64,000 nt of DNA from an uncultured Prevotellaceae bacterium (GTDB lineage Bacteria; Bacteroidota; Bacteroidia; Bacteroidales; Bacteroidaceae). The notes under the pieces are model-generated. The model made no database searches, was not told the origin of the DNA, and worked only from the letters and a program-made list of their open reading frames with translations. The stretch spans positions 1-64,000 of the forward strand of contig CAMNHM010000001.1 of the NCBI GenBank assembly GCA_946539475.1, given 5' to 3'. Shown one piece after another: positions 54,131 to 64,000 of this stretch. The position numbers were made by a program, and so were the translations under genes. The number at the start of each line of letters is the position of its first letter. Positions within the stretch are counted from its first letter, which is position 1.

Positions 54131-56302
54131 ATGAGTAAGTTCAAGAAAGAAAAAGTGATGCCACGCTATCTGGTGGTCGCCATGATCCTGACCCTGGCGG
54201 GGATTGCCGTGGTCGTCAAGGCTGCCTATATCATGACAGCCGAGAAGGACTACTGGGATCAGGTGGCCAAGAACCAGGTAAACCTGGCAGACAGCATCAA
54301 GAAGCCCAATCGCGGCAACATACTCAGCTGCGACGGCCAGCTGCTGGCGGGCAGCATCCCTGAATATGAGCTTTACATCGACTTCCGTGCCGGCTTGCAG
54401 CGCGACGGCTCAGAGGATACCGCCTGGGTGCGAGAGCGCAGCGAGCTATGGACAGCAAAGCTCGACAGCCTCTGCGACGGCCTCCACAGGATATTCCCCG
54501 AGAAGTCGGCCGAGGAATTCCGCCAGCACCTCAACGAAGGCTACCAGAAGAAGAGCCGTTTCTGGAAGGTATGGAAGGGTAAGGTCGACTATGTCACGTA
54601 TAAAGAGGTGAAGAAGCTGCCCTACTTCAACCTGCCGCGACATAAGGGTGGCTTCTGGGGAAAGGAATTCCCGGCACGCCGTCATCCCTTCGGATCGCTG
54701 GCTGAACGCACGATCGGCTCGCGCGACACTGCCCGCTACGGTGTGGAGCTGGCCTTCGACTCTCTGCTCAAGGGCACCTATGGCATTGCCCACAAGCAGA
54801 AGATGCGCGACAAGATGGTGTATGTCACCACGACGCCCCCCGTCGACGGAGCCGACATCGTGACCACGCTCGACGTGGGCATGCAAGACCTTGCCGAGCA
54901 GGCACTGCTCAAGGAGCTCCGCGACCGCGACCACCTCATGGGCGTTGCCATCCTCATGGAGGTGCAGACAGGCGACGTGAAAGCCATCGTCAACATGGAA
55001 AAAGGTAGCGACGGCGTCTACCGAGAGCGCCTGAACAATGCGCTGGGATATCGTTGTGAGCCCGGATCGGTGTTCAAGACGGCGTCCATCCTCGTTGCCC
55101 TCGACGACGGCGTCGTCGACACGAGCTACGTCATCCACACGGGCAACGGAGTGATGCCCATGCACGGTGCGAACATGAAAGACCACAACTGGCACAGAGG
55201 AGGATATCACGACATCAACGTCGCCAAGGCCCTCGAGGTCAGCAGCAACGTTGGCGTGAGCCACGTCATCGACCACTTCTACTACAGCAACCCCTCGAAG
55301 TATGTCGAGGGACTCTATCGGGTGGGCATCGGAGAAGACCTGAAGATCCCCCTCAACGAGTACCGTGCTCCGAAGATACGCTATCCGGACACGAAGACCA
55401 CCAACCGCGCCAACTACTGGAGCAAGACGACACTGGCATGGATGAGCATTGGCTATGAGACGCAGATAGCACCCATCAACACGCTGGCATTCTACAACGC
55501 CATCGCCAACGACGGCAAGCTCGTGCAGCCACGCTTCGTGAAAGCCATCATGAAAGACGGCGAAGTAGTGGAAGAGCTGCCCACCGTCGTGCTGAAAGAG
55601 CAGATTGCACGCCCAGAGGCCGTCAAGACCATGCAGACGGTGCTCACGCACGTCGTCAGCCAAGGCCTGGGAAAGAGAGCCGGCTCGACATCGTTCCCCG
55701 TAGCCGGAAAGACGGGTACGGCGCAGGTGTCGGACAACGTCTACAACTACCACTCTGGCAAGCGCTGCTATTGGCTCAGCTTCTGCGGATTCTTCCCTGC
55801 CGACAAGCCCCGCTACTCATGCATCGTCTGCGTGAAGACCACTACGGGCCCTGCCTCCGGCGGCTTGGTATCAGGATCGGTGTTCCACGAGATTGCCGAG
55901 GGCGTGATGGCTGGCAGCGTCAGGAAAGTGGCGGCTAACGCCCGCGATGAGCATTCGACATTCATCCCAGAGGTGAAGAACGGCGACGTGCAGGCTGCCA
56001 ACTACGTGCTGGGACAGCTGAACATCAACACCACCGGCAACTGGATGACCGCGAAGACTGGCGACGCCCCCGTCTGGGGAAAGGCCTCGCAAGAGCCGAA
56101 CTCCGTCAAACTCGACAAGATCAACGAGGACGAAGACATCATGCCTGACGTCATGGGCATGGGCGCACGCGATGCAGTGTTCATGCTGGAGAAGCTGGGC
56201 GTGAAGGTGCGCCTCAGCGGCATGGGACACGTGAAGGGACAAAGCATACCTGCAGGAACGTCGCTCCACCAGGGCATGGTCTGTCAGCTACACCTGGGAT
56301 AG
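54131..56302 (+). CDS. ftsI: Penicillin-binding protein, septal transpeptidase with PASTA domain
   Basis: A 723-residue class B PBP that cross-links septal peptidoglycan. There is one N-terminal membrane helix (about 13-35) and a dimerisation domain. The transpeptidase motifs are SVFK (about 312-315), SSN (about 370) and KTGT (about 527). A single PASTA domain closes the protein (about 662-723). Place and length are normal for Bacteroidetes. Confidence 0.95.
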   Translation: MSKFKKEKVMPRYLVVAMILTLAGIAVVVKAAYIMTAEKDYWDQVAKNQVNLADSIKKPNRGNILSCDGQLLAGSIPEYELYIDFRAGLQRDGSEDTAWVRERSELWTAKLDSLCDGLHRIFPEKSAEEFRQHLNEGYQKKSRFWKVWKGKVDYVTYKEVKKLPYFNLPRHKGGFWGKEFPARRHPFGSLAERTIGSRDTARYGVELAFDSLLKGTYGIAHKQKMRDKMVYVTTTPPVDGADIVTTLDVGMQDLAEQALLKELRDRDHLMGVAILMEVQTGDVKAIVNMEKGSDGVYRERLNNALGYRCEPGSVFKTASILVALDDGVVDTSYVIHTGNGVMPMHGANMKDHNWHRGGYHDINVAKALEVSSNVGVSHVIDHFYYSNPSKYVEGLYRVGIGEDLKIPLNEYRAPKIRYPDTKTTNRANYWSKTTLAWMSIGYETQIAPINTLAFYNAIANDGKLVQPRFVKAIMKDGEVVEELPTVVLKEQIARPEAVKTMQTVLTHVVSQGLGKRAGSTSFPVAGKTGTAQVSDNVYNYHSGKRCYWLSFCGFFPADKPRYSCIVCVKTTTGPASGGLVSGSVFHEIAEGVMAGSVRKVAANARDEHSTFIPEVKNGDVQAANYVLGQLNINTTGNWMTAKTGDAPVWGKASQEPNSVKLDKINEDEDIMPDVMGMGARDAVFMLEKLGVKVRLSGMGHVKGQSIPAGTSLHQGMVCQLHLG

Positions 56303-56328
56303 ACACATTATTAATATATAGAGCTTCT

Positions 56329-57789
56329 ATGAGACTGAATGACATCATCAAAGACATAAAGGTGAAAGCCATCTACGGATTGGCTGACATCGAGATTGCA
56401 GACGTCGACATCGACTCCCGCCAGGTACGGGAAGGCCATCTGTTTGTGGCTATCCCCGGCACTCAGACAGACGGGCATCAGTATATTGGCAAAGCCTTGC
56501 AGCAAGGAGCGGCGGCAGTGCTCTGCGAGCATCTCCCTGAAGACGTCGCTACAGACAAGGCGACATTCGTCGTGGTAGAGTCGACAGAAGCCGCGGTAGG
56601 CCCCGTGGCAACGGCTTTCCAGGGCTATCCTGCTGAGAAGCTGAAGCTTGTGGGCGTCACCGGCACCAACGGCAAGACCACGATTGCCACCTTGCTATAT
56701 AACATGTTCCGCCAGCTGGGCTATCGCTGCGGATTGCTGTCGACAGTGTGCAACTACATCGAGGGCGAGCCCATCCCTGCCAGCCATACCACTCCCGACC
56801 CCGTGGAGCTCAACCGCCTGTTGCGGCGAATGGTCGACGAAGGGTGCCAGTATGCCTTCATGGAATGCTCCAGCCACGCCATTGCCCAGCAGCGTATCGG
56901 CGGGCTGAAGTTCGCCGGGGGTATCTTCACAAACCTCACCCGCGATCATCTCGACTACCATAAGACGGTTGAGAACTATCGCAATGCGAAGAAAGCCTTC
57001 TTCGACATGCTGCCCAAAGGTGCCTTTGCCATCACGAATGCCGACGACAAGAACGGCCTCTTCATGGTGCAGAACACCAAGGCCACCGTGAAGACCTATT
57101 CCACGCGCACGATGGCCGATTTCCGCGCCCGCCTGATAGAGTGCCATTTCGAAGGCATGTACCTAGAGATCGACGGGCGAGAGGTCGGCGTACAGTTCAT
57201 TGGCAAGTTCAACGTGAGCAACCTCCTGGCTGTCTATGGAGCAGCCGTGATGCTGGGACAGCAGCCCGAGGACGTGCTGCTGGTGCTGAGCACGCTGAAG
57301 AGTGTGGCAGGACGCCTGGAGCCCATCTCCTCACCAGAGGGCTTCACGGCCATCGTCGACTACGCCCATACCCCCGATGCGCTGGAGAACGTGCTGCGCG
57401 CCATCCACGAGGTGCTTCAGGGCAAAGGTCGCGTCATCACGGTATGCGGGGCAGGCGGAAACCGCGACAAGGGAAAGCGCCCGCTGATGGCTCAGGAGGC
57501 TGTGGCCCAGAGCGACCGCGTCATCATCACCAGCGACAATCCGCGTTTCGAGGAGCCGCAGGACATCATCAACGACATGCTTGCCGGTCTCGACCAGCAC
57601 CAGATGAAGAAGGTGGTCAGCATCGTCGATCGTCGCGAAGCCATCCGTACGGCAGCGATGATGGCTCAGAAAGGCGACGTCATCCTCATTGCTGGCAAAG
57701 GCCACGAGGACTACCAGGAGATTAAAGGTGTAAAGCATCACTTCGACGACCGTGAGGTGGTGCGCGAATGCTTCCAAATAACAAAATAA
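56329..57789 (+). CDS. murE: UDP-MurNAc-tripeptide synthetase
   Basis: A 486-residue Mur ligase that adds the third residue of the stem peptide. The P-loop is GTNGKTT (about 110-116). The substrate motif DNPR (in [10 protein letters not shown]) indicates meso-diaminopimelate as the added residue. Cytoplasmic. Confidence 0.96.
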   Translation: MRLNDIIKDIKVKAIYGLADIEIADVDIDSRQVREGHLFVAIPGTQTDGHQYIGKALQQGAAAVLCEHLPEDVATDKATFVVVESTEAAVGPVATAFQGYPAEKLKLVGVTGTNGKTTIATLLYNMFRQLGYRCGLLSTVCNYIEGEPIPASHTTPDPVELNRLLRRMVDEGCQYAFMECSSHAIAQQRIGGLKFAGGIFTNLTRDHLDYHKTVENYRNAKKAFFDMLPKGAFAITNADDKNGLFMVQNTKATVKTYSTRTMADFRARLIECHFEGMYLEIDGREVGVQFIGKFNVSNLLAVYGAAVMLGQQPEDVLLVLSTLKSVAGRLEPISSPEGFTAIVDYAHTPDALENVLRAIHEVLQGKGRVITVCGAGGNRDKGKRPLMAQEAVAQSDRVIITSDNPRFEEPQDIINDMLAGLDQHQMKKVVSIVDRREAIRTAAMMAQKGDVILIAGKGHEDYQEIKGVKHHFDDREVVRECFQITK

Positions 57790-57793
57790 AGAT

Positions 57794-59065
57794 ATGCTGT
57801 ACTATCTGTTCAGATTCCTTGAAGACTATAACATCCCGGGGGCGCACCTCTGGAGCTACATCTCCTTCCGCGCACTCCTGGCGCTGATACTGTCGCTGGT
57901 CATCTCGGCATGGTTTGGCGAGCGCTTTATCAAGTGGATGAAGCGACGTAAGATTTTCGAGACAGAGCGCGACCCGGCTATCGACCCCTTCGGCGTAGAG
58001 AAGAAGGGCGTGCCCACGATGGGTGGCATCATCATCATCGTAGCCATCCTGGTGCCCGTCTTGCTGCTGGGCCGCATACGCAACATATACCTCATCCTGA
58101 TGGTCATCACCACCCTATGGCTGGGATTCCTCGGCTTCATGGACGACTACATCAAGATTTTCCGAAGGAACAAGGATGGCTTGAAGGGCAAATACAAGAT
58201 CATCGGGCAGGTATCGATCGGCTTTATCGTTGGCCTGACGCTCTATCTGAGCCCTGACGTCGTGATGCGTGAGAATATCAGCGGCACACAGCAGGGCAAG
58301 ACTGAGGTCGTAAAACACGAAGCCGAAGCCCACAAGTCGCTGCAGACGACCATCCCGTTCACCAAGCACCACAACCTGAGCTATAGCGATGTGATGTCGT
58401 TCGTAGGCAAGCATAAGGTGGCCGCCGGCTGGATACTCTTCGTGCTGATGACGATCCTCGTGGTGACGGCCGTGTCGAACGGTGCCAACCTGAACGACGG
58501 AATGGACGGCATGTGCGCCGGCAATTCAGCCATCATCGGTGTGGCCCTGGGCATCCTTGCCTACGTATCGTCGCACATTGGCTATGCTTCCTATTTCGAC
58601 ATCATGTACATACCACACTCGGAGGAGCTGGTGATATTCCTCTGTGCGTTCGTGGGTGCAATGATCGGCTTCCTGTGGTACAACGCTTACCCCGCACAGA
58701 TTTTCATGGGCGACACGGGGTCGCTCACCATCGGAGGCATCATCGGCGTATGTGCCGTCATCATTCATAAGGAGCTGTTGCTGCCCATCCTTTGCGGCAT
58801 CTTCTTTGTCGAGAGCCTCAGCGTCATCATCCAGACGCAGTGGTTCAAGATCCAGAAGCGCAAAGGCAAGCGGGTGCGCGTGTTCCGTGCCACGCCTATC
58901 CACGATAACTTCCGCAAGCTCGACTCTCAGCTCGATGCCACGTCGCATTATCTGCTGAAAGGATGGCCACACCGTCCGTTCCACGAGTCGAAGATCACGA
59001 TACGCTTCTGGATAACCACCATTATCCTGGCAGCGCTGACCATAATTACACTGAAGATAAGATGA
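57794..59065 (+). CDS. mraY: Phospho-N-acetylmuramoyl-pentapeptide transferase
   Basis: A 423-residue membrane enzyme making lipid I. About ten helices are present, with catalytic FMDDYIK, NGANLNDGMDGM and the cytoplasmic loop PIHDNF-like segment. As in other Bacteroidetes it is longer than the E. coli enzyme because of an insertion at about 155-200. The stop overlaps the murD start as ATGA. Confidence 0.97.
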   Translation: MLYYLFRFLEDYNIPGAHLWSYISFRALLALILSLVISAWFGERFIKWMKRRKIFETERDPAIDPFGVEKKGVPTMGGIIIIVAILVPVLLLGRIRNIYLILMVITTLWLGFLGFMDDYIKIFRRNKDGLKGKYKIIGQVSIGFIVGLTLYLSPDVVMRENISGTQQGKTEVVKHEAEAHKSLQTTIPFTKHHNLSYSDVMSFVGKHKVAAGWILFVLMTILVVTAVSNGANLNDGMDGMCAGNSAIIGVALGILAYVSSHIGYASYFDIMYIPHSEELVIFLCAFVGAMIGFLWYNAYPAQIFMGDTGSLTIGGIIGVCAVIIHKELLLPILCGIFFVESLSVIIQTQWFKIQKRKGKRVRVFRATPIHDNFRKLDSQLDATSHYLLKGWPHRPFHESKITIRFWITTIILAALTIITLKIR

Positions 59066-60396
59066 TGAAAAGAATAGTAATCCTTGGTGCTGGCGAGAGT
59101 GGCGCAGGAGCCGCCGTGCTGGCAAAGAAAGAAGGTTTCGACGTGTTCGTCAGCGACATGTCGGCAATAGCTCCACGCTACCAGCAGATGCTCGACGAGC
59201 ATGACATCCGTTGGGAGGAGGGCGGCCATACGGAGAGCCTGATCCTCAATGCCGACGAGATCATCAAGAGCCCCGGCATCCCTGAGACGGCACCCATGGT
59301 ACGGAAGGCTGTCGCTGCCGGCATCCCCATCATCAGCGAGATAGAGTTCGCCGGGCGATACACCCAGTCGAAAATGATCTGTATCACTGGCTCCAACGGC
59401 AAGACCACGACCACGAGCCTCATCTACCACATTTTCAAGAATGCCGGCTATGATGCTGGCCTTGCAGGCAACATCGGCCATTCCCTGGCCTTGCAGGTGG
59501 CAGAGGATCCTCACGCCTATTACATCATCGAGCTGTCTTCATTCCAGCTCGACAACATGTACGATTTCCGCGCCAATATCGCCATTCTGCTCAATATCAC
59601 CCCCGATCATCTCGACCGCTACAACTACGAGATGCAAAACTACGTCGACGCCAAGATGCGTATTGTGCAGAATCAGACAGCCGACGATGCCTTCATCTAC
59701 TGGAACGACGATCCGGTCATCAAGCGCGAACTGGAGAAATACGACATCAAGGCCGTGCAATATCCCTTCTCCGAATTAAAGGAACGTGGTTCGATAGGAT
59801 ATATTGAGGCAGGGCAATACGTCATCGAGAAGCCCGAGCCATTCAACATGGAACAGGAGGCTCTCAGCCTGACGGGTCGTCACAACATCTACAATTCGCT
59901 AGCTGCAGGAATAGCAGGTAATATTGCAGGAATTAAGAAAGATGTGATCCGTCAGTCGCTGAGTGACTTCCCCGGAGTGGAGCATCGCCTGGAACGTGTC
60001 ACGACAGTGCGTGGCGTACAGTATGTAAACGACTCCAAGGCCACCAACGTCGATGCCTGCTGGTACGCCCTCGACTCCATGCGCACAAAAGTTGTGCTCA
60101 TCGTTGGCGGCAAAGACAAGGGCAACGACTACGAGCCCATCAAACCGCTCATCCGCGAGAAATGCTCAGCACTGGTCTACCTGGGTGCTGACAATGCAAA
60201 GCTCCACGAGAACTTCGACTCGCTGGGAATCCCCGTGCGCGACACGCACTCCATGCGCGACTGCGTGGCTGCCTGCTATGAGCTGGCCAAGCCCGGTGAG
60301 ACGGTGTTGCTATCGCCCTGCTGTGCCTCCTTCGACCTCTTCAAGAACATGGAGGATCGTGGCGAGCAGTTCAAGCAGCTAGTCAGGAATCTCTAG
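59062..60396 (+). CDS. murD: UDP-MurNAc-L-alanine:D-glutamate ligase
   Basis: A 444-residue Mur ligase adding D-glutamate. The N-terminal Rossmann start (RIVILGAGESGAG) and P-loop GSNGKTTT (about 111-118) are seen. The start at 59062 gives an ATGA overlap with mraY; the next codon is also ATG. Confidence 0.96.
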   Translation: MMKRIVILGAGESGAGAAVLAKKEGFDVFVSDMSAIAPRYQQMLDEHDIRWEEGGHTESLILNADEIIKSPGIPETAPMVRKAVAAGIPIISEIEFAGRYTQSKMICITGSNGKTTTTSLIYHIFKNAGYDAGLAGNIGHSLALQVAEDPHAYYIIELSSFQLDNMYDFRANIAILLNITPDHLDRYNYEMQNYVDAKMRIVQNQTADDAFIYWNDDPVIKRELEKYDIKAVQYPFSELKERGSIGYIEAGQYVIEKPEPFNMEQEALSLTGRHNIYNSLAAGIAGNIAGIKKDVIRQSLSDFPGVEHRLERVTTVRGVQYVNDSKATNVDACWYALDSMRTKVVLIVGGKDKGNDYEPIKPLIREKCSALVYLGADNAKLHENFDSLGIPVRDTHSMRDCVAACYELAKPGETVLLSPCCASFDLFKNMEDRGEQFKQLVRNL

Positions 60397-60462
60397 GAAC
60401 GCGGAAATAGCAGTAACATCAGATTTTCACAGAATAAACATACTCCACTAGGACAAAAAAGC

Positions 60463-61746
60463 ATGAACAAGAAAATAGGCAATCTCTTCAAGGGTGACAA
60501 GGGCATCTGGGCAGTGTTTTTCTTCCTCTGCCTGATCAGCATCATCGAGGTATTTTCCGCCTCGAGCACCCTCTCATACAAGAGCCATAACTACATGGGG
60601 CCCATTATCTATCATGCTGGCACCCTCTTTGCAGGTATCGTCGTCACGATCGTGACGCTGAATATCCCATGCCGATATTTTAAGCTCGTCACGCCGCTAT
60701 TCCTCATCCTGTCGTTTGCCACACTGCTATGGGTCCTGGCCTTCGGCGAGAGCGTCAATGGCGCCAACCGTGTCATCCAGCTTCCTGGCTTCACCTTCCA
60801 ACCGTCGGAGCTGGCGAAGGGGACGATGGTGCTGGCCACTGCACAGATACTGAGCGCGATGCAGCTGGAGGATGGGTCGGGAGCCGACTCGAAAGCCATG
60901 AAGTACATCCTCTGGCTGGTATTGCCGACGGTTGCCCTGATCGGCGTCGAGAACCTGTCGACGGCCGTACTGCTCTTCGGCGTCATCTTCATCATGATGT
61001 TCTTCGGCAGGGTGCCAATGTCACAGCTTGGCAAGCTCACGGGCGTGCTGGTACTGATCGTGGGAGTGTTCGTGACGCTAGTCATCACCTTAGGTAAGGA
61101 AAAGGACGACAGCACAGATGCCGCCGTCGCCACGACCGAGGTGACTGCCAGCACCGCGAAGCCGACTGCCGACAAGCAGGATGAAGGAGTGACGTCAAAG
61201 GTGTTCCATCGCTTTACCACGTGGAAGCATCGACTGCTAGATCATACTTCCCGCCCCGACGATCCCGACGACTTCAGCGTCAAGGACAATTTCCAGGTGG
61301 CACATTCCCATTTTGCCATCGCTTCCGCAGGCATCATTGGCAAGGGACCCGGAAACTCCGTAGAGCGCGACTATCTGCCGCAGGCATTCTCCGACTTCAT
61401 CTTCTCCATCATCATCGAGGAGATGGGACTCATAGGAGCCATCGTCGTAGTGTTCCTCTACGTGATACTCCTCTTCCGATCGGCGCGGATAGCGGGGCGG
61501 TGTGAGAACAACTTCCCGGCCTTCCTCGTCATGGGGCTGTCGATCCTACTAGTGGCACAGGCATGTATCAACATGATGGTGGCAGTCGACATCGGCCCGG
61601 TCACCGGCCAGCCGCTGCCGCTGGTGTCGAAAGGCGGCACTTCAACCCTTGTCAGCTGCGCCTATATAGGTGCCATCCTGAGCGTGAGCCGTTCGGCCAA
61701 GAAACTCCAGGCAGCGAAGAAGGGTGTCAATAATGAATCAGAGTAG
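60463..61746 (+). CDS. ftsW: Septal peptidoglycan glycosyltransferase FtsW
   Basis: A 427-residue SEDS-family glycosyltransferase, partner of FtsI. Multiple membrane helices, NGANRVI and FQPSELAK near the catalytic Asp loop, and a C-terminal GGTS motif (SKGGTSTLV) are present. A charged insertion (about 205-270) in the large loop is typical of Bacteroidetes. Confidence 0.94.
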   Translation: MNKKIGNLFKGDKGIWAVFFFLCLISIIEVFSASSTLSYKSHNYMGPIIYHAGTLFAGIVVTIVTLNIPCRYFKLVTPLFLILSFATLLWVLAFGESVNGANRVIQLPGFTFQPSELAKGTMVLATAQILSAMQLEDGSGADSKAMKYILWLVLPTVALIGVENLSTAVLLFGVIFIMMFFGRVPMSQLGKLTGVLVLIVGVFVTLVITLGKEKDDSTDAAVATTEVTASTAKPTADKQDEGVTSKVFHRFTTWKHRLLDHTSRPDDPDDFSVKDNFQVAHSHFAIASAGIIGKGPGNSVERDYLPQAFSDFIFSIIIEEMGLIGAIVVVFLYVILLFRSARIAGRCENNFPAFLVMGLSILLVAQACINMMVAVDIGPVTGQPLPLVSKGGTSTLVSCAYIGAILSVSRSAKKLQAAKKGVNNESE

Positions 61747-61758
61747 ACAATAAGAAAT

Positions 61759-62865
61759 ATGAAAGAAGCGTTAAGAGTCATCATCAGCGGAGGCGGCACA
61801 GGAGGTCACATCTTCCCTGCCATCTCGATAGCGAATGCCATCCGTGAACTGGAGCCCGAGGCGAAGATCCTCTTCGTCGGAGCCCAGGGACGCATGGAAA
61901 TGCAGCGTGTGCCGCAGGCAGGCTATGAGATAGTCGGCCTGCCCATCCAAGGCTTCGACCGCAAGAACCTGCTGAAAAATGTGAAAGTGCTCTATCTGGT
62001 GTGGAAGAGCCAGCGCATGGCCCGTCAGATCATCAAAGACTTCCGCCCTCAGGTAGCAGTCGGCGTGGGCGGCTATGCCAGTGGTCCGCTGTTGAACAAA
62101 GCCGCAGAGATGGGAATACCCTGTCTCATTCAAGAGCAGAACAGCTATGCCGGCGTCACCAACAAGCTTCTGGCAAAGAAAGTTCAGAAGATCTGCGTGG
62201 CATACGAGGGCATGGACCGCTTCTTTCCCAAGGAGAAGATCATGCTGACGGGCAATCCTGTGCGCCAGGCACTGCTTCAGTCGACCATCTCCCGCGAAGA
62301 AGCATTACGGTCGTTCGGCCTCGACACCTCGAAGAAGACAATCCTCCTCGTGGGAGGCAGCCTGGGCGCTCGCACGATCAACGAGAGCGTACTGCAGCAT
62401 CTCGACGACATCAGCTCGTCGGGCATGCAGTTCATCTGGCAGACAGGCAAGTACTACAGTGCAAAGATAGCCGAGGAGCTGAAGCAGAAAGGACAGCCCG
62501 AAAACCTCAAAGTGACAGACTTCATCACCGACATGGCAGCCGCCTATCGGGCTGCCGACCTGGTCATCAGCCGAGCAGGAGCAGGCAGCATCAGTGAGTT
62601 CTGCCTACTTGGCAAGCCCGTGATCCTGGTGCCGAGCCCCAACGTGGCCGAAGACCACCAGACGAAGAACGCCATGGCGCTCGTCGACCGCCAGGCCGCC
62701 CTTTACGTCAAGGATGCCGACGCCCCCGAGAAGCTTATCCGACTGGCCATCGCCACGGCTGCCGACGACAGCCGTCTGAAGAGCCTCAGCGAGAATGTGC
62801 TGAAAATGGCATTGCCCGACAGCGCGGCAATCATTGCCCGCGAGGTCATTGCACTGTCAAAATAG
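61759..62865 (+). CDS. murG: UDP-GlcNAc:lipid I N-acetylglucosaminyltransferase
   Basis: A 368-residue MurG that converts lipid I to lipid II on the inner face of the membrane. The N-terminal G loop SGGGTGGHIFPAI and the C-terminal donor-binding VISRAGAGSISEF are intact. Confidence 0.97.
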   Translation: MKEALRVIISGGGTGGHIFPAISIANAIRELEPEAKILFVGAQGRMEMQRVPQAGYEIVGLPIQGFDRKNLLKNVKVLYLVWKSQRMARQIIKDFRPQVAVGVGGYASGPLLNKAAEMGIPCLIQEQNSYAGVTNKLLAKKVQKICVAYEGMDRFFPKEKIMLTGNPVRQALLQSTISREEALRSFGLDTSKKTILLVGGSLGARTINESVLQHLDDISSSGMQFIWQTGKYYSAKIAEELKQKGQPENLKVTDFITDMAAAYRAADLVISRAGAGSISEFCLLGKPVILVPSPNVAEDHQTKNAMALVDRQAALYVKDADAPEKLIRLAIATAADDSRLKSLSENVLKMALPDSAAIIAREVIALSK

Positions 62866-62889
62866 AAAACTTTTAGATAGAAGAATACA

Positions 62890-64000
62890 ATGGATTTCAA
62901 AAACATAAAAGCCGTTTATTTCATCGGAGCAGGGGGTATAGGCATGAGTGCCATCGCCCGCTACTTCGTCACCCGCGGACTGGTGGTCGGCGGCTACGAC
63001 AAGACACCTACTGAGCTGACGCGCCGACTGGAAAAGGAAGGTGTGCTGATGCACTACGAAGAGAATGTCAACGAGCTCCCCCACGCCTGCAAAGACCCCG
63101 AGAAATGCCTCGTCGTCTATACGCCGGCGGTGCCTGAGAGCCACGAGGAGCTGCAGTATTTCAGGAAGAACGGATTCACGGTGATGAAGCGTGCACAGGT
63201 GCTCGGCTTGCTCACTGAGCAAATGCGAGGCCTCTGCGTGGCCGGCACTCATGGAAAGACGACGACGTCGACCATGTGCGCACATATCATGCATCAGAGC
63301 CACGTCGACTGCAATGCCTTCCTGGGTGGGATATCGAAAAACTATGGCACGAACTACATCCTCAGCCAGTCGGAATACGTTGTCATCGAGGCCGACGAGT
63401 TCGACCGCAGCTTCCATTGGCTCAAGCCATACATCACCGTCATCACGAGCACAGACCCCGACCACCTCGACATCTACGGCACGAAAGAGGCCTACCTGGA
63501 GAGCTTCCGCCACTATACCGAGCTCATCCAGCCCGAGGGAGCACTCATCGTCCACCGCGGCCTGGAGATGAAGGAGAGCCTGCAGCCTGGCGTGCGACGC
63601 TATGACTATAGCCTCTCCGAGGGTGACTTCCACGCCGAAAACATCCGCATGGAGAACGGCGACATCATCTTTGACTTCATATCGCCTTTCGAAAATGTCA
63701 GGAACGTTGAGCTCGGACAGCCCGTGCCCATCAACATTGAGAATGGCATTGCAGCCATGGCTATGGCACAGCTGGCTGGCTGTACGGCTGAAGAGCTGCG
63801 CATAGGCATGCTCAGCTTCAGTGGTGTCGACCGCCGCTTCGACTTCAAGATCAAGACCCCCGAGCTGGTGTTCCTCTCCGACTATGCACACCATCCCAAG
63901 GAGATCTACCAGAGTGCGCGCAGCATGCGAGAGCTATATCGCGGCCGCCGCATCACGGCCATTTTCCAGCCACATCTCTATACGCGTACGCGCGACTTCT
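62890..64000 (+). CDS. murC: UDP-MurNAc:L-alanine ligase, cut by the window end
   Basis: The first 370 codons of a MurC, which adds L-alanine to UDP-MurNAc. The Rossmann segment YFIGAGGIGMSAIARYF (9-25) and P-loop GTHGKTTT are seen; SDYAHHPKEI starts the C-terminal domain. The start lies 24 bp after murG. The rest lies outside the window. Confidence 0.96.
   Translation, partial: MDFKNIKAVYFIGAGGIGMSAIARYFVTRGLVVGGYDKTPTELTRRLEKEGVLMHYEENVNELPHACKDPEKCLVVYTPAVPESHEELQYFRKNGFTVMKRAQVLGLLTEQMRGLCVAGTHGKTTTSTMCAHIMHQSHVDCNAFLGGISKNYGTNYILSQSEYVVIEADEFDRSFHWLKPYITVITSTDPDHLDIYGTKEAYLESFRHYTELIQPEGALIVHRGLEMKESLQPGVRRYDYSLSEGDFHAENIRMENGDIIFDFISPFENVRNVELGQPVPINIENGIAAMAMAQLAGCTAEELRIGMLSFSGVDRRFDFKIKTPELVFLSDYAHHPKEIYQSARSMRELYRGRRITAIFQPHLYTRTRDF

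Overview
The window is a roughly 57% G+C bacterial chromosome segment from the Bacteroidales, most likely a Prevotella-type organism. Support comes from a SusC/SusD operon, secreted proteins with Bacteroidetes C-terminal sorting motifs, glycine-lipid acyltransferases, VirE/BT4734-type primases next to HU-like proteins, and many promoters of the Bacteroidetes form (-33 TTTG or TTG, 19-22 bp, -7 TAnnTTTG). No tRNA, rRNA, CRISPR array, integrase or insertion-sequence transposase was seen.

Layout. (1) 1-5003: an accessory locus on the minus strand with two unknown genes, a BT4734-type primase domain and a VapE-type helicase as separate overlapping genes, and an HU-like DNA-binding protein. (2) 5263-18868: a minus-strand nutrient-acquisition operon, SusC, SusD, zinc metallopeptidase, DUF4302 lipoprotein, BACON lipoprotein, Omp28-like protein and two large secreted proteins. 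(3) 19217-26118: era, fabH, rpmF, a DUF177 gene and dnaE. (4) 26252-31308: phospholipid genes psd and pssA, small conserved genes and a secreted protein. (5) 31414-47877: a large accessory island with a fused primase-helicase locus, an endolysin-like amidase, a complete type I restriction-modification system (hsdM, hsdS, hsdR), an unusual array of restriction-gene fragments and cargo genes, and a second HU-like gene followed by a 39-residue smalltalk-type gene. (6) 47952-51843: a zinc/cadmium P-type ATPase and the glycine-lipid pair glsB-glsA. (7) 52258-64000: the division and cell-wall cluster mraZ-rsmH-ftsL-ftsI-murE-mraY-murD-ftsW-murG-murC, cut off within murC.

The most interesting part is 36645-40183. 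Downstream of the intact hsdR, three unrelated cargo units (a low-G+C lipoprotein, a GIY-YIG protein, and a YoeB-type toxin-antitoxin pair) are each preceded by a 3' fragment of an hsdS gene and followed by a 5' fragment of an hsdR gene. The fragments come from a type I lineage different from the intact system. The simplest reading is a tandem record of cargo that once sat in the gap between hsdS and hsdR of successive restriction loci, joined by recombination at short homologies and through a 144-bp duplication of the hsdR 3' end. Near it is a lipoprotein reading frame interrupted at a G9 tract right behind a strong promoter; it opens fully with 8 or 11 Gs, which suggests phase variation.

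In the SusCD operon, three genes begin inside 7-bp ATGAACT repeats. These create ladders of overlapping five-codon mini-ORFs, in two cases ending with a stop that overlaps the true start codon. The island also carries an origin-like structure (inverted 8-bp repeats around a perfect 40-bp AT palindrome) beside the primase-helicase gene, and a similar layout lies next to the helicase gene of the left locus.
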